32,052 nt of DNA from an uncultured Croceitalea sp. (GCA_937969515.1 CALBVX010000150.1:1-32052); one strand, 5' to 3'. Positions 1 to 8,989 are shown, numbered from the stretch's first letter. Program-made: numbers and translations. Notes: generated from the sequence alone by a model not told the origin.

Positions 1-55
1 AATAGTATTAGCTGCTTCACCAAAGTTGATTGTATTTTTAAATAAAATTTGAAAA

Positions 56-847
56 ATGAATTCAAGAGAAGGTCAACTCAAAGCTTTTGATAGGTTGCTT
101 ACGATTATGGACGAGCTCAGAGCCCAATGTCCTTGGGATAAGAAGCAGACACTTCAAACGCTAAGACATTTGACCATTGAGGAAACCTATGAACTGGGGG
201 ATGCCATTCTTGACAATGATTTGGAAGAGGTAAAAAAAGAGCTGGGCGATCTGTTAGTGCACATTGTTTTTTATGCCAAAATAGGTTCTGAAACAAAAGA
301 CTTCGATATTGCCGATGTAGCCAATGAAATATGTGATAAACTCATTAATCGTCATCCGCACATTTATGGAGACGTAAAGGTTGAGAATGAAGAACAGGTA
401 AAGGAAAATTGGGAAAATATAAAACTTAAAGAAGGTAAAAAAAGTGTGCTTGAAGGCGTACCTAATAGTTTGCCAGCCTTGGTCAAGGCAAATAGAATAC
501 AAGAGAAAGTTGCTGGGGTCGGTTTTGATTGGGAAAAACCTGAGCAGGTTTTCGAAAAGTTGCAAGAAGAATTAGCAGAGTTTCAAGAGGAAGTAAAGGT
601 TGATGATACGGATAAAATGGAAGCTGAATTTGGCGATGTTCTTTTTTCTATGGTCAATTACGCCCGTTTTTTAAATATAAGTCCTGAAAATGCCCTTGAA
701 CGAACCAATAAGAAGTTCATAAAAAGATTTCAATTTTTGGAGACAAAGGCAAAAGAGCAAAACAAAACACTTAAAGAAATGACCTTGGCCGAAATGGATA
801 TTTTTTGGGAACAGGCTAAAAAGCTTGCCAAGAGCTTTTCTAAATAG
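56..847 (+). CDS. mazG: Nucleoside triphosphate pyrophosphohydrolase MazG
   Basis: All-alpha NTP pyrophosphatase that hydrolyses nucleoside triphosphates to monophosphate and pyrophosphate, a housecleaning function. Two MazG domains are visible. The first, roughly residues 25-105, holds the metal-binding pattern EExxE (E42, E43, E46) followed by ELGD (E62, D65). The second, roughly residues 165-235, ends its motif in EFGD. The length of 263 residues is normal for two-domain MazG. The ATG at 56 gives a complete N-terminus (MNSREGQLKAFDRLL). Only 55 bases precede it in the window. They hold a weak promoter-like TTG and TAAAATTTG but no clear -7 box. A gap of 68 bases separates it from the MATE gene. 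The family call is secure; the physiological substrate is not visible from sequence. Confidence 0.95.
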   Translation: MNSREGQLKAFDRLLTIMDELRAQCPWDKKQTLQTLRHLTIEETYELGDAILDNDLEEVKKELGDLLVHIVFYAKIGSETKDFDIADVANEICDKLINRHPHIYGDVKVENEEQVKENWENIKLKEGKKSVLEGVPNSLPALVKANRIQEKVAGVGFDWEKPEQVFEKLQEELAEFQEEVKVDDTDKMEAEFGDVLFSMVNYARFLNISPENALERTNKKFIKRFQFLETKAKEQNKTLKEMTLAEMDIFWEQAKKLAKSFSK

Positions 848-874
848 TATTATCAATCAACATAATTATATTCA

Positions 875-900
875 ATACTTAAAAAGTATCTTTAGATACT
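875..900 (+). promoter_or_regulatory. Overlapping inverted repeats before the MATE gene
   Basis: Three short arms lie in a row: ATACTT (875-880), AAGTATCT (884-891) and AGATACT (894-900). Arm 2 can pair with arm 1 across three A residues, or with arm 3 across two T residues, so the two pairings exclude each other. The last arm ends 15 bases before the TTG start of the MATE gene. It may be a dimeric operator or an alternative-hairpin leader. The arms are short and AT-rich, so chance is possible. Confidence 0.35.
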
Positions 901-915
901 CTAAACCATTCAGGG

Positions 916-2286
916 TTGTTCCAACAATATACCAAAGAGTTTCGCTATAATCTAAAACTGTCCTATCCTGTTATCTTGGGTATGTTAGGGCATACTTTTG
1001 TTGCCTTTGCCGATAATATTATGGTGGGGCAATTAGGCACCGCTGAACTTGCAGCCGTTTCTTTGGGCAATAGTTTTGTTTTTATTGCCATGTCTTTGGG
1101 TATTGGCTTTTCCACGGCAATTACACCTTTGGTCGCCGAGGCCGATGGTGCTGGAAATAGGGCAAATGGTAAAAGTGCACTTAAGCATGGATTAGTACTT
1201 TGTTCTTTTTTAGGGCTTTCACTTTTTGGTATCATTTTGCTGTGCAAACCGCTGATGTATGTTATGCAACAGCCCAAAGAGGTTGTAGAACTAGCCATAC
1301 CCTACCTTGAGCTAGTAGCCTTTTCATTGGTGCCATTGATTATTTTTCAGGCGTTCAAACAGTTTTCTGAGGGCCTATCACAAACAAAATACCCGATGTA
1401 TGCGACAATTTTGGCCAATGTGGTAAACATCGTTTTGAACTATTTGTTAATTTTTGGCTCATTCGGATTTCCAAAATTGGGTATAGTCGGTGCTGCAATC
1501 GGTACATTGGTATCTAGGGTAATAATGGTTGCCTTTATATGGTATTTATTAAAGAGTAAGAAGAAGTTCCATGAGTATGTTACCGGTTTTAATTTCAAAA
1601 AGATAGAGAAAGGTGTAATGCAGAAAATCATTAATCTCGGTTTTCCTTCAGCACTGCAAATGTTTTTCGAGGTGGCCATTTTCACGGCGGCAATTTGGTT
1701 AAGTGGAGTTTTAGGAAAAAACGCGCAGGCCGCCAATCAAATTGCTTTGAATCTAAGCAGCATGACATTTATGGTGGGTATGGGCTTGGGTGTAGCGGCC
1801 ATGGTGCGAGTTGGTAACCAGAAAGGCTTAAAAGATTTTAAGGCTCTCAGAAGAATTGGAATATCAATTTTCTTGTTGACCTTTTTGCTTGAAATTGTTT
1901 TTGCGACCATATTTCTTCTAGGTAGAAATTGGTTGCCTACCATTTATTTAGATGTTGATGATGTTGCGAACCAAATAGATAATACCGAGGTAATATTTTT
2001 AGCGGCCAAACTTTTATTGGTAGCAGCGGTTTTTCAAATTTCAGACGGTATTCAAGTCGTTGTCTTGGGCGCTCTACGTGGCTTGCAAGACGTAAAAATC
2101 CCCACACTCATTACCTTTATAGCCTATTGGCTGATTGGTTTTCCTGTAAGTTATTACTTAGGATTATTTACGGAATATAAGAGTACAGGTATATGGATTG
2201 GACTATTATTGGGACTTACTGCATCTGCCGTAATGTTGTATCTTCGATTTAATTATTTAACAAAACGATTGATTTTAAATTCGTAA
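916..2286 (+). CDS. MATE family multidrug/cation efflux transporter
   Basis: Polytopic inner-membrane exporter of the MATE (MOP) family, which expels organic cations or drugs in exchange for Na+ or H+. The 456 residues hold about 12 hydrophobic segments in two similar halves. The typical MATE N-terminus is present (LKLSYPVILGMLGHTFVAF, then DNIMVGQLG), and the second half contains GALRGLQDVKIPT. No ATG lies near the N-terminus. The first in-frame ATG is at residue 23, inside the first conserved helix, so the TTG at 916 is the likely start. It leads a same-strand run with the next three genes, with gaps of 3 and 2 bases and then an overlap. The substrate cannot be assigned. Confidence 0.93.
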   Translation: MFQQYTKEFRYNLKLSYPVILGMLGHTFVAFADNIMVGQLGTAELAAVSLGNSFVFIAMSLGIGFSTAITPLVAEADGAGNRANGKSALKHGLVLCSFLGLSLFGIILLCKPLMYVMQQPKEVVELAIPYLELVAFSLVPLIIFQAFKQFSEGLSQTKYPMYATILANVVNIVLNYLLIFGSFGFPKLGIVGAAIGTLVSRVIMVAFIWYLLKSKKKFHEYVTGFNFKKIEKGVMQKIINLGFPSALQMFFEVAIFTAAIWLSGVLGKNAQAANQIALNLSSMTFMVGMGLGVAAMVRVGNQKGLKDFKALRRIGISIFLLTFLLEIVFATIFLLGRNWLPTIYLDVDDVANQIDNTEVIFLAAKLLLVAAVFQISDGIQVVVLGALRGLQDVKIPTLITFIAYWLIGFPVSYYLGLFTEYKSTGIWIGLLLGLTASAVMLYLRFNYLTKRLILNS

Positions 2287-2289
2287 AGA

Positions 2290-2517
2290 ATGGATTTGCC
2301 AAAGTTTCTCTTAGGGGATAATACAGATTTTCCTAACGGTATTTATATCGTGCATACCGAGTTCCCCAGATTTATCATAAACCTAGAAGATGATGAAGTA
2401 GAGTGGTTAGAAGAGTTTTCTAAAGAAGATGAAAAGGAACTTGAAGAAGAAACTGAAAATTTAATTGAAGCCGCTACCGCCTTTTATGATAGGGAAGTGG
2501 AGCGTTACGATAGTTAG
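2290..2517 (+). CDS. Small acidic hypothetical protein
   Basis: A 75-residue soluble protein starting with ATG three bases after the MATE stop. The second half is dominated by Glu and Asp (around residues 36-58), so the predicted pI is very low. There is no signal peptide, membrane segment or cysteine. The N-terminal half (MDLPKFLLGDNTDFPNGIYI) looks like a compact beta-containing domain. I believe similar short proteins occur in other flavobacteria, but I know no function. Its place between a MATE exporter and a PAP2 phosphatase, with almost no spacing, says it is co-transcribed and translated. The reading frame is well supported by position and composition. Confidence 0.8.
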   Translation: MDLPKFLLGDNTDFPNGIYIVHTEFPRFIINLEDDEVEWLEEFSKEDEKELEEETENLIEAATAFYDREVERYDS

Positions 2518-2519
2518 TA

Positions 2520-3089
2520 ATGTTAGAACAGCTTTTACAACTAGATAAAGACCTTTTTCTGTTTTTAAATGGATTGGGAACAAAAAGTTGGGATGGTTTT
2601 TGGCTGTTCATCACTAATAAATGGAATTCCATTCCCTTGTACGTGGTTCTTCTTTGGTTAGCGTTTAAAAACTTAAAACTTAAAAAAACCATTCTTCTCT
2701 TGATCACCGTTGCCCTATTAATAACCGTTACGGACCAATTGGCCAACTTTTTTAAGTATGGAGTTCAGCGTTTTAGACCTTGTCATGATATAGAAGTGTC
2801 CGCAGTTATGCGTTTAGTGAAAAGCTATTGTGGTGGTAAATTTGGTTATTTTTCGGCCCATGCCGCAAGCTCTTTTGCCTTGGCTACTTTTTTTGGTTTG
2901 CTATTTAAGGGCAAAATAAAATTTATTGGGGTCCTTTTGGTGATTTGGGCACTAATGGTCGCTTACAGCAGAATATATATTGGAGTACATTTTCCGTTAG
3001 ATGTGATTACAGGTATTGGAATAGGTATTCTTTTTGGCTGGTTATTTACCAAGTTATATATCTTTACTACTTTAAAAATTAAGGCTTGA
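2520..3089 (+). CDS. PAP2-family membrane phosphatase
   Basis: Integral membrane lipid phosphatase of the type 2 phosphatidic acid phosphatase superfamily. The three catalytic motifs are visible: KYGVQRFRP (KxxxxxxRP), FSAHA in place of the usual PSGH, and SRIYIGVHFPLD (SRxxxxxHxxxD). The protein has 189 residues and about five membrane segments. Members of this size dephosphorylate lipids such as undecaprenyl pyrophosphate, phosphatidylglycerol phosphate or lipid A. The adjacent GT39-like transferase, and the GT2 and flippase genes facing it, favour a role in recycling a polyprenyl carrier, which is an inference. Its TGA stop overlaps the TTG start of the next gene, which suggests translational coupling. 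Confidence 0.92.
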   Translation: MLEQLLQLDKDLFLFLNGLGTKSWDGFWLFITNKWNSIPLYVVLLWLAFKNLKLKKTILLLITVALLITVTDQLANFFKYGVQRFRPCHDIEVSAVMRLVKSYCGGKFGYFSAHAASSFALATFFGLLFKGKIKFIGVLLVIWALMVAYSRIYIGVHFPLDVITGIGIGILFGWLFTKLYIFTTLKIKA

Positions 3090-4744
3090 TTTCTACAACC
3101 AGATATTGGTTTTTAATTGCTTTGGTTATTCTGGTGTATATCATCGGAATGTTTTCTCCGCTATTTGAGTATGATTCTGCACAATTTGCCGTAATGGCAA
3201 TGCGAATGGTTAAAGAGAATGATTTTGTAAATCTCTTTAAAGGAACCAATGAGTATTTAGACAAACCTCATATGCATTATTGGTTAGCGGCATTGTCCTA
3301 TAAAATTTTTGGTATTAATCATTGGGCCTATCGTATACCAGGGATATTGGCCACACTTTTGGGGGCTTATAGCTGTTACGGATTAGCAAAGTTGCTCTAC
3401 AATACCGATATTGGAAAGTTCGCTGCACTAATTTTTATGACCGCTCAAACCATTGTGCTATCGAATATCGATGTAAGAACGGATGCGGTCTTGACCGGTT
3501 TTACAATTTTTGCCATCTGGCAGTTGGTTGCATACATTGAAAATAATACAATTAAGAATATTGCACTTGGGGCATTTGGAGCCGGGATTGCTTTTTCTAC
3601 AAAAGGTCAGATTGCTTTATTGGTAATAGGTATCTGTATTTTGTGCCATCTTGCTTATACCCGAAAATGGAACAAGCTTTTGAATTGGCGTGTATTTATA
3701 GCATTGCTTGTTTTTGCAATTACTATCACACCTATGTTGTATGCTTATTACCTTCAATTTGACTTGCATCCAGAAAAGGTTATTAGGGGTAAAAACAATC
3801 GAAGTGGAATTTTCTTTATTTTTTGGGAACAGAGTTTTGAGCGATTAAGTGGCGAAGGACACGGAAAAAATAGTAGCGATTATTTTTTCTTTTTTCATAC
3901 GTTTTTATGGGTTTTCATGCCTTGGACAGTATTAGCGTTAATAGCCTACTGGTGGCGTCTGAAAGTATTTTTAAAGTCTAATTTTAAGTACCATAATAAG
4001 TTTGAATTTTTGACAGTTGGTGGTATAACCATAATCTTTTTCATCATCAGTTTTGCACAGTTTAAGCTACCGCATTATATGAATATTATGATGCCACTTT
4101 ATGCCGTTCTCACTGCGTCTTACTTGCACAGTTTGTATAAGCATACCAAAAGAAATACCATAAAATTTCTGTTGGGCGTACAATATTTTATTTTAAGCTT
4201 GGTATTCATTTCTTCAGTCTTAATATGCTTTTACGTCTTTAAGTTTGAAGAATGGTATAGCTATGTAATTTTAATACTGATGCTACTGGCCATAACATAT
4301 TTCTGTTTAAAACGTGAAGAATATTATATGCGGATTATAACATTATCCGTTTGTAGTTCTTTGTTGCTGAACGGAGTACTGAACACACATTTTTATCCTA
4401 ATCTACTAAAGTATCAGGCAGGTTCTACCATAGCTCAACGAGTTGAAGAAAATAACATACCAACGGATAAAATCTATAAAATCTCTGAAATGCCTACATG
4501 GGCTCTGGATTTTTATAACAAAAAACCCGTTATACCCTCATCCTTAGCCGAAATAGTCAATAAGAAAGATATTTGGGTTTACGTTGATGATATCGGTTTA
4601 GAAAGTCTAAGAAAATCAGGTTTTGATTGGGATAGGCGGTTTACCGAAAAGCAATTTAGAATTACCCGTCTACAAGCAAAATTTTTAGACCCTACAACAA
4701 GAAAAAAAGTTCTTAATGAAATGCACTTGGTGCATATTTACTAA
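3086..4744 (+). CDS. GT39/ArnT-like membrane glycosyltransferase
   Basis: A 552-residue polytopic protein of the ArnT/PMT (GT-C fold) type, which moves a sugar from a polyprenyl-phosphate donor to lipid A, glycan or protein on the periplasmic side. A first helix is followed by a loop with FEYDSAQFA, whose acidic residue (D30) fits the catalytic position of the family, and by EYLDKPHMHYWL. About ten further hydrophobic segments follow, then a C-terminal soluble part of about 110 residues. The start is TTG at 3086, which overlaps the TGA of the PAP2 gene. Starting later would remove part of the first helix. The gene converges on the flippase-like gene with stop codons overlapping at 4741-4744. 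The acceptor is unknown. Confidence 0.9.
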   Translation: MISTTRYWFLIALVILVYIIGMFSPLFEYDSAQFAVMAMRMVKENDFVNLFKGTNEYLDKPHMHYWLAALSYKIFGINHWAYRIPGILATLLGAYSCYGLAKLLYNTDIGKFAALIFMTAQTIVLSNIDVRTDAVLTGFTIFAIWQLVAYIENNTIKNIALGAFGAGIAFSTKGQIALLVIGICILCHLAYTRKWNKLLNWRVFIALLVFAITITPMLYAYYLQFDLHPEKVIRGKNNRSGIFFIFWEQSFERLSGEGHGKNSSDYFFFFHTFLWVFMPWTVLALIAYWWRLKVFLKSNFKYHNKFEFLTVGGITIIFFIISFAQFKLPHYMNIMMPLYAVLTASYLHSLYKHTKRNTIKFLLGVQYFILSLVFISSVLICFYVFKFEEWYSYVILILMLLAITYFCLKREEYYMRIITLSVCSSLLLNGVLNTHFYPNLLKYQAGSTIAQRVEENNIPTDKIYKISEMPTWALDFYNKKPVIPSSLAEIVNKKDIWVYVDDIGLESLRKSGFDWDRRFTEKQFRITRLQAKFLDPTTRKKVLNEMHLVHIY

Positions 4745-5664
4745 ACTTCGTTAACTTCTAATGTAGGTTTTTTAAAGTGGTAATACATGCCGCCAAGAGA
4801 GACTAAAGCCGTAATTAAGAAGAAGACAAAGCTTATGCTTACCGATGAATCTGTTTGTAAATTAAGCCATTCTGCACCGTATAAAAAGGTAAGTTCTCTA
4901 CTGCCAATACCGCCTATTGTTAACGGAAGTACCGAGACAATAGAGGAAACCAAGAAAATAAATAGATAGGCAATAGTGGCGAGCTTTATCGATAGGGCTT
5001 TTAGTATAAACCAAACAGCTATAAGTTGTGATAATTGTACTAGCGAAGAATAGGCAAAAGATTTCCAAAAAACAGGAAGGGTATAGGCGAAAAATCGTTT
5101 GACTAAGTACCAATACACACTAACACTCAGAGGAATACAGGATATAAAAAGCCAATTAAAGCGACTTAAAAAATCGTTTTTTATAAAAACGGCAAGCACA
5201 CAGGCGTATAGAAAAAGAAGAAGCATTCCACTTAATCTGTCCAGCACCAATACTCCGGCACTTTTCTTTACACCCACTTGATAATTCTTTTGTATCAAGT
5301 ATCCTTTATACGCATCACCTCCTATACCACCTGGTAAAAAAAGGTTGTAAAACATACCTAATAGGTAAAGTTTAAGATTGCTCTTTTGCTTAAGTCTTAC
5401 ACCTACTTCATGAAAATAGAGATTTAGCCGAAAAGAGGCCATAATTTTTGAAAATATAACCAAAACAAAAGCTATGAATAGATAAAACGGATTGGATGTT
5501 TTTAAGATAACCAAGACATCCTGTAAATCTATTTTGGTGAATATGAAATAAATTAGTGCAGCACTAATTACTAACTTCAAAAACGTAATTAGATGTTTAC
5601 GCTGTTTTTTGGTCACCAATTGATATTTTTTTGATACGGTACGGTCTTTTTTGTTGTGATTCAT
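4741..5664 (-). CDS. Flippase-like membrane protein (LPG synthase TM domain family)
   Basis: A 307-residue membrane protein of the lysylphosphatidylglycerol synthase TM region/UPF0104 family. Several hydrophobic helices are visible. The family hallmark is present around GMFYNLFLPGGIGGDAYKGY, with later LPLTIGGIGSRELTFLY. Such proteins are often paired with dolichol-phosphate-type GT2 enzymes, where lipid flipping has been proposed. Here the GT2 gene lies directly upstream. The ATG at 5664 makes the two reading frames overlap by 68 bases. TTG or GTG codons at residues 16 and 17 would shorten the overlap to about 20 bases, and I see no Shine-Dalgarno site that decides between them. Transport activity is an inference from family and context. 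Confidence 0.88.
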   Translation of the reverse strand: MNHNKKDRTVSKKYQLVTKKQRKHLITFLKLVISAALIYFIFTKIDLQDVLVILKTSNPFYLFIAFVLVIFSKIMASFRLNLYFHEVGVRLKQKSNLKLYLLGMFYNLFLPGGIGGDAYKGYLIQKNYQVGVKKSAGVLVLDRLSGMLLLFLYACVLAVFIKNDFLSRFNWLFISCIPLSVSVYWYLVKRFFAYTLPVFWKSFAYSSLVQLSQLIAVWFILKALSIKLATIAYLFIFLVSSIVSVLPLTIGGIGSRELTFLYGAEWLNLQTDSSVSISFVFFLITALVSLGGMYYHFKKPTLEVNEV

Positions 5665-6559
5665 AATAGGTTCTAATGAGCAACTCCATGACTATACCGA
5701 TAGTAAAAAGTTGAATTCCTCCTAAAATAAACATCATACCAAAAATCAATAAAGGTCTGGTACCGATATCTTGTCCAAATCCGAATTTTACGATCAAGAG
5801 ATATGCTTCAATAAAGGTGCCCAGTATAATCAACAAAACGCCCAATATACCGAACAAGTGAATGGGGCGTTGAAAATATTTTCTTATAAAGAGCAGCAAC
5901 ATCATATCTGCAACCACTTTAAAAACACGCTCCAGTCCGTACTTCGAGACTCCTGCATGCCTTGCATGATGTTTTACCGGAACTTGTTTTATTTGCGCTC
6001 CTTCCAAAAAAGCCAAAAGCGTAATAAAACGATGCATCTCACCATAAAGATTAAGACCTTTTGCGATATCCTTGGTAAATACTTTTAAGGCACATCCATT
6101 GTCCTTTATATCTAATTTGGTAACCCTTCGAACCAAAAAATTGGCAATTTTTGAAGGTATCTTTTTTACCAATGAATCTTTACGTTTTTGCCGAATACCC
6201 GTAATTAAATCGTAGTCATCACTTTGTGCGAATTCAAGCATTTGGGGAATATCGGAAGGGTCATTTTGCAAGTCGCCGTCCATTGTTATAATGTAATCGC
6301 CTTCAGCGTAATCGATACCGGCTGCAAGTGCCAGGCTTTGCCCGTAATTCTTTTTCAGTTCTATTAAATGAACTTTTTTGTCATCCATTCCCTTAACAAC
6401 GTTCTTGGTATCGTCCGTTGAAAAATCATCGATATAAATAATTTGATAGTTATAGTCACCTAAACTCTCATGGATTTTTTGGGTAAGAAGAACAACATTA
6501 TCTTCTTCATTATAAAGTGGAACAACAATGGATAATAAAGTATCGGTCGGTAAACTCAT
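5597..6559 (-). CDS. Dolichol-phosphate-type glycosyltransferase family 2
   Basis: GT-A fold transferase that probably loads a sugar from a nucleotide donor onto a polyprenyl phosphate at the cytoplasmic face. The N-terminal catalytic domain begins with LSIVVPLYNEEDNV and contains the metal- and donor-binding MDGDLQNDP (DGD at residues 94-96). Two C-terminal membrane helices (about 232-258 and 268-290) follow, as in GtrB, ArnC and bacterial DPM1 homologues. The length of 320 residues is typical. It lies 38 bases downstream of meaB and overlaps the flippase-like gene at its 3' end. With the facing GT39 gene it could form a donor-synthesis and transfer pair. The sugar cannot be read from the sequence. 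Confidence 0.93.
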   Translation of the reverse strand: MSLPTDTLLSIVVPLYNEEDNVVLLTQKIHESLGDYNYQIIYIDDFSTDDTKNVVKGMDDKKVHLIELKKNYGQSLALAAGIDYAEGDYIITMDGDLQNDPSDIPQMLEFAQSDDYDLITGIRQKRKDSLVKKIPSKIANFLVRRVTKLDIKDNGCALKVFTKDIAKGLNLYGEMHRFITLLAFLEGAQIKQVPVKHHARHAGVSKYGLERVFKVVADMMLLLFIRKYFQRPIHLFGILGVLLIILGTFIEAYLLIVKFGFGQDIGTRPLLIFGMMFILGGIQLFTIGIVMELLIRTYYESQQKRPYRIKKISIGDQKTA

Positions 6560-6597
6560 TAATAGGGAATAACTGTAGGCAAATTTAGGCTTTTTAT

Positions 6598-7644
6598 TTA
6601 AGGTGTATTTTGTAGGGATAAGAGCTTTCTAGCTGCAAAAAAGGGAGAAATTTGGTTTTTTTGAATTGCCAGTAATAGCTTATCCAGTTCATGTTTTACT
6701 TCAGGGTTGGTATAGAAGTTTTGATAAATGTTATGATTTACAGTTTCAAGAAACCAATTTTGGTTTTGTTGAATCCGATTTCTATCAAATGACCTACTTT
6801 TCTTTGCAATGTTCGTATAATCGGTAATCATATCCCAGATATGGGTAATTCCTTCATTATGTAGGGCAGAACAGGTCAATACTTTGGGATACCAGTTATT
6901 TTCTTTGGCTGGATAAAGATGAAGCGCACCTGTAAATTCTACTTTAGCTTTCTCGGCTTCAGTTTTATTGGCCCCGTCAGCTTTATTGATGACGACCCCA
7001 TCAGCCATTTCCATAATACCTCGTTTTATGCCTTGCAACTCGTCGCCTGCTCCGGCTAACTTTAGCAATAGAAAAAAATCGACCATGCCATGAACTACCG
7101 TTTCGCTTTGCCCTACACCAACGGTTTCTACCAATATTACATTATAGCCAGCGGCTTCACATAACATAATACTCTCTCTGGTTTTTCGCGCAACACCGCC
7201 CAAAGATTCGCTAGATGGTGAAGGGCGTATAAATGCGTTAGGGTCTTTTGCCAGAAGTTCCATCCTTGTTTTGTCACCAAGAATACTACCTTTCGTTAAT
7301 GAGCTTGTAGGGTCTACTGCTAGCACCGCTACTTTATTTCCTAAACCGGTTAGCATTTTACCAAGCGCTTCAATAAAAGTACTTTTGCCAACACCAGGCA
7401 CTCCTGTGATACCTACACGAATACTTTCTTTATTATTCGCCAAACAACCTTCTATAATTTCGTTGGCTTTTTTCGAATGATCTTGATTTGAACTTTCAAT
7501 TAAGGTAATTGCTCTTGCTAAATGGGCTTTATCTCCAATTCTAATACCCTCTATTAGGGCAGAGGCCGAGGGTTCTTGTCTACGAAGCTGTTTAATTTTA
7601 TCAATGCGTTTGCCGGCACTGGTTTCTTTTTTCTTAGGAATCAT
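6598..7644 (-). CDS. meaB: Methylmalonyl-CoA mutase-associated GTPase MeaB
   Basis: G3E-family GTPase that protects and gates cofactor loading of adenosylcobalamin-dependent methylmalonyl-CoA mutase. The P-loop GVPGVGKST is at residues 81-89. DPTSSLTKGSILGDKTRM, ETVGVGQSE (switch region) and the guanine-specificity motif NKAD all follow in order. The length of 348 residues matches the family, including a C-terminal dimerisation arm. The mutase is not in the window, but the cobalamin adenosyltransferase at 24226 belongs to the same pathway. The gene is first in the minus-strand set with GT2 and flippase, which looks like a positional association rather than a functional one. The 243 bases between it and the divergent sigma-factor gene should carry both promoters. 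Confidence 0.95.
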   Translation of the reverse strand: MIPKKKETSAGKRIDKIKQLRRQEPSASALIEGIRIGDKAHLARAITLIESSNQDHSKKANEIIEGCLANNKESIRVGITGVPGVGKSTFIEALGKMLTGLGNKVAVLAVDPTSSLTKGSILGDKTRMELLAKDPNAFIRPSPSSESLGGVARKTRESIMLCEAAGYNVILVETVGVGQSETVVHGMVDFFLLLKLAGAGDELQGIKRGIMEMADGVVINKADGANKTEAEKAKVEFTGALHLYPAKENNWYPKVLTCSALHNEGITHIWDMITDYTNIAKKSRSFDRNRIQQNQNWFLETVNHNIYQNFYTNPEVKHELDKLLLAIQKNQISPFFAARKLLSLQNTP

Positions 7645-7887
7645 AATATGGCAACTACTTACGAAGGTAGCAAGTTTTAACTATATTACTATTCATTTTT
7701 ATTGCGGAAATTTTCATGTTGAGATGATTTATTTTCTCTATTAAACAACTGATTAACAGGGTTTTTTTGTAAACCGATTAGTAGTGGACTTATTTTTTTT
7801 CATTTAAATTCCTGTTATTTTGCCACATCGTTTTTTTTATCTCGTCTTTTAGATAACAACTAATTACACAAACCAAAACTGACCACA

Positions 7888-8427
7888 TTGCAATTAGAAC
7901 TTGTAGAACAATGTAAGTTGAATGACCGTATGGCGCAAATGAAGCTTTACAAACAGTATTGTGATGGTATGTTTTGTGTTGCGATGCGATTTTTAAAGAA
8001 TGCCGATGATGCAGAGGATGTTTTGCAAGAATCCTTTATCAAAGCGTTTCAACGTATTCATCAATTTAAAGGAGAAGTAACCTTTGGAGCATGGTTAAAA
8101 AGGATCGTCGTTAACGGAAGTATTGATTTTTTAAAATCTAAGCATCAAAAAACTATCGAATTGGACGAAGGATATATGCATATAGCAAATGATGAGAGTT
8201 GGGATGTTGATGAAAACATAGATATAAATGCGGTTAAACGTAAAATTGAAGAATTACCAGAAAAGTATAGATATGTTGTACAACTTTTTTTGGTAGAGGG
8301 TTATGATCATAGAGAAATTTCAGAGATTTTAAAGATTTCTGAAACCGCAAGCAGAACCAGACTATTACGAGGTAAAAGTTATTTAAAAGAATCTTTAAGC
8401 GAATTGAAATATGGCACAAGATCTTAG
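7888..8427 (+). CDS. ECF-type RNA polymerase sigma factor
   Basis: A 179-residue group 4 sigma-70 factor. Region 2 lies near residues 22-88, with the core-binding sequence NADDAEDVLQESFIKAFQ and then FGAWLKRIVVN. Region 4 lies near 115-168, with the helix-turn-helix YDHREISEILKISETASRTRL. There is no sigma 1 or 3 domain. The start is TTG at 7888 (TTG CAA TTA GAA), which yields the usual short N-terminal extension before LNDRMAQMKLYKQYC. The end overlaps the anti-sigma-like gene by 17 bases, the arrangement expected for co-regulated partners. Upstream, TTG at 7767-7769 and TATTTTTT at 7791 are spaced by 21 bases, a possible but imperfect housekeeping-type promoter. The inducing signal is unknown. 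Confidence 0.94.
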   Translation: MQLELVEQCKLNDRMAQMKLYKQYCDGMFCVAMRFLKNADDAEDVLQESFIKAFQRIHQFKGEVTFGAWLKRIVVNGSIDFLKSKHQKTIELDEGYMHIANDESWDVDENIDINAVKRKIEELPEKYRYVVQLFLVEGYDHREISEILKISETASRTRLLRGKSYLKESLSELKYGTRS

Positions 8428-8989
8428 AAAACTGTTTAAAGAGCAGCGAGAAAAAGAAACACATCAAATGAACAAAGGTCATGAAGACCGTTTTTTTGCA
8501 AAACTGGAAGAAGAATTACCTGAAAAAGTAAGACCAAATTCATATTTCTGGTTAAGAATAGCCGCTTCGTTGGTAATATTTGTTAGTGTGGCAACTTACT
8601 TTTTTATGAATTCGAAAAAAGATAATGATTCAACCGAAACCATTGTTAACAATAACAATGAAACGGAAAGTAGTATTTCTCTAGGTGATCTTTCACCAGA
8701 TTTAGAGAAGATAGAAAACTATTATGTGGCCAATATAAATCTAGAACTGGCAAATCTTGAAGTATCAGAAGAGAATAAGGGGGTTGTAGACGGATATATG
8801 GAACAATTGGCGGAGTTAGATGCAGAATACAAAAGATTGAATAAAGAGCTGAATGAAGTAGGCCCTAATGATCAAACGATTGAAGCATTGATTCAAAATT
8901 TGCAATTACGCTTACAATTATTAAAGAAGTTAAAAGAGAAGTTAAATCAATTAAAATTATCAAAAAATGAACAGACAGCTATTATTTAG
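8411..8989 (+). CDS. Single-pass membrane protein, probable anti-sigma factor
   Basis: A 192-residue protein with a cytoplasmic head of about 45 residues, one membrane helix (about 46-66, YFWLRIAASLVIFVSVATYF) and a periplasmic part. That part begins with an Asn/Glu/Ser-rich linker and ends in a long charged, leucine-rich helix (about 115-185) likely to form a coiled coil. It has no cysteine, so the zinc-binding anti-sigma signature is absent. The anti-sigma role is inferred from topology and from the overlapping ECF sigma gene. The ATG at 8411 lies inside the end of the sigma gene, and its own 3' end overlaps the next gene by 23 bases, so the three are very likely translated from one message. 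Confidence 0.8.
   Translation: MAQDLRKLFKEQREKETHQMNKGHEDRFFAKLEEELPEKVRPNSYFWLRIAASLVIFVSVATYFFMNSKKDNDSTETIVNNNNETESSISLGDLSPDLEKIENYYVANINLELANLEVSEENKGVVDGYMEQLAELDAEYKRLNKELNEVGPNDQTIEALIQNLQLRLQLLKKLKEKLNQLKLSKNEQTAII

Noticed and set aside
254-565. Open frame of 103 codons on the minus strand inside mazG
   Set aside because: It lies antisense to the well-supported mazG frame and has no recognisable domain; its hydrophobic composition follows from the antisense reading of Lys- and Glu-rich codons.
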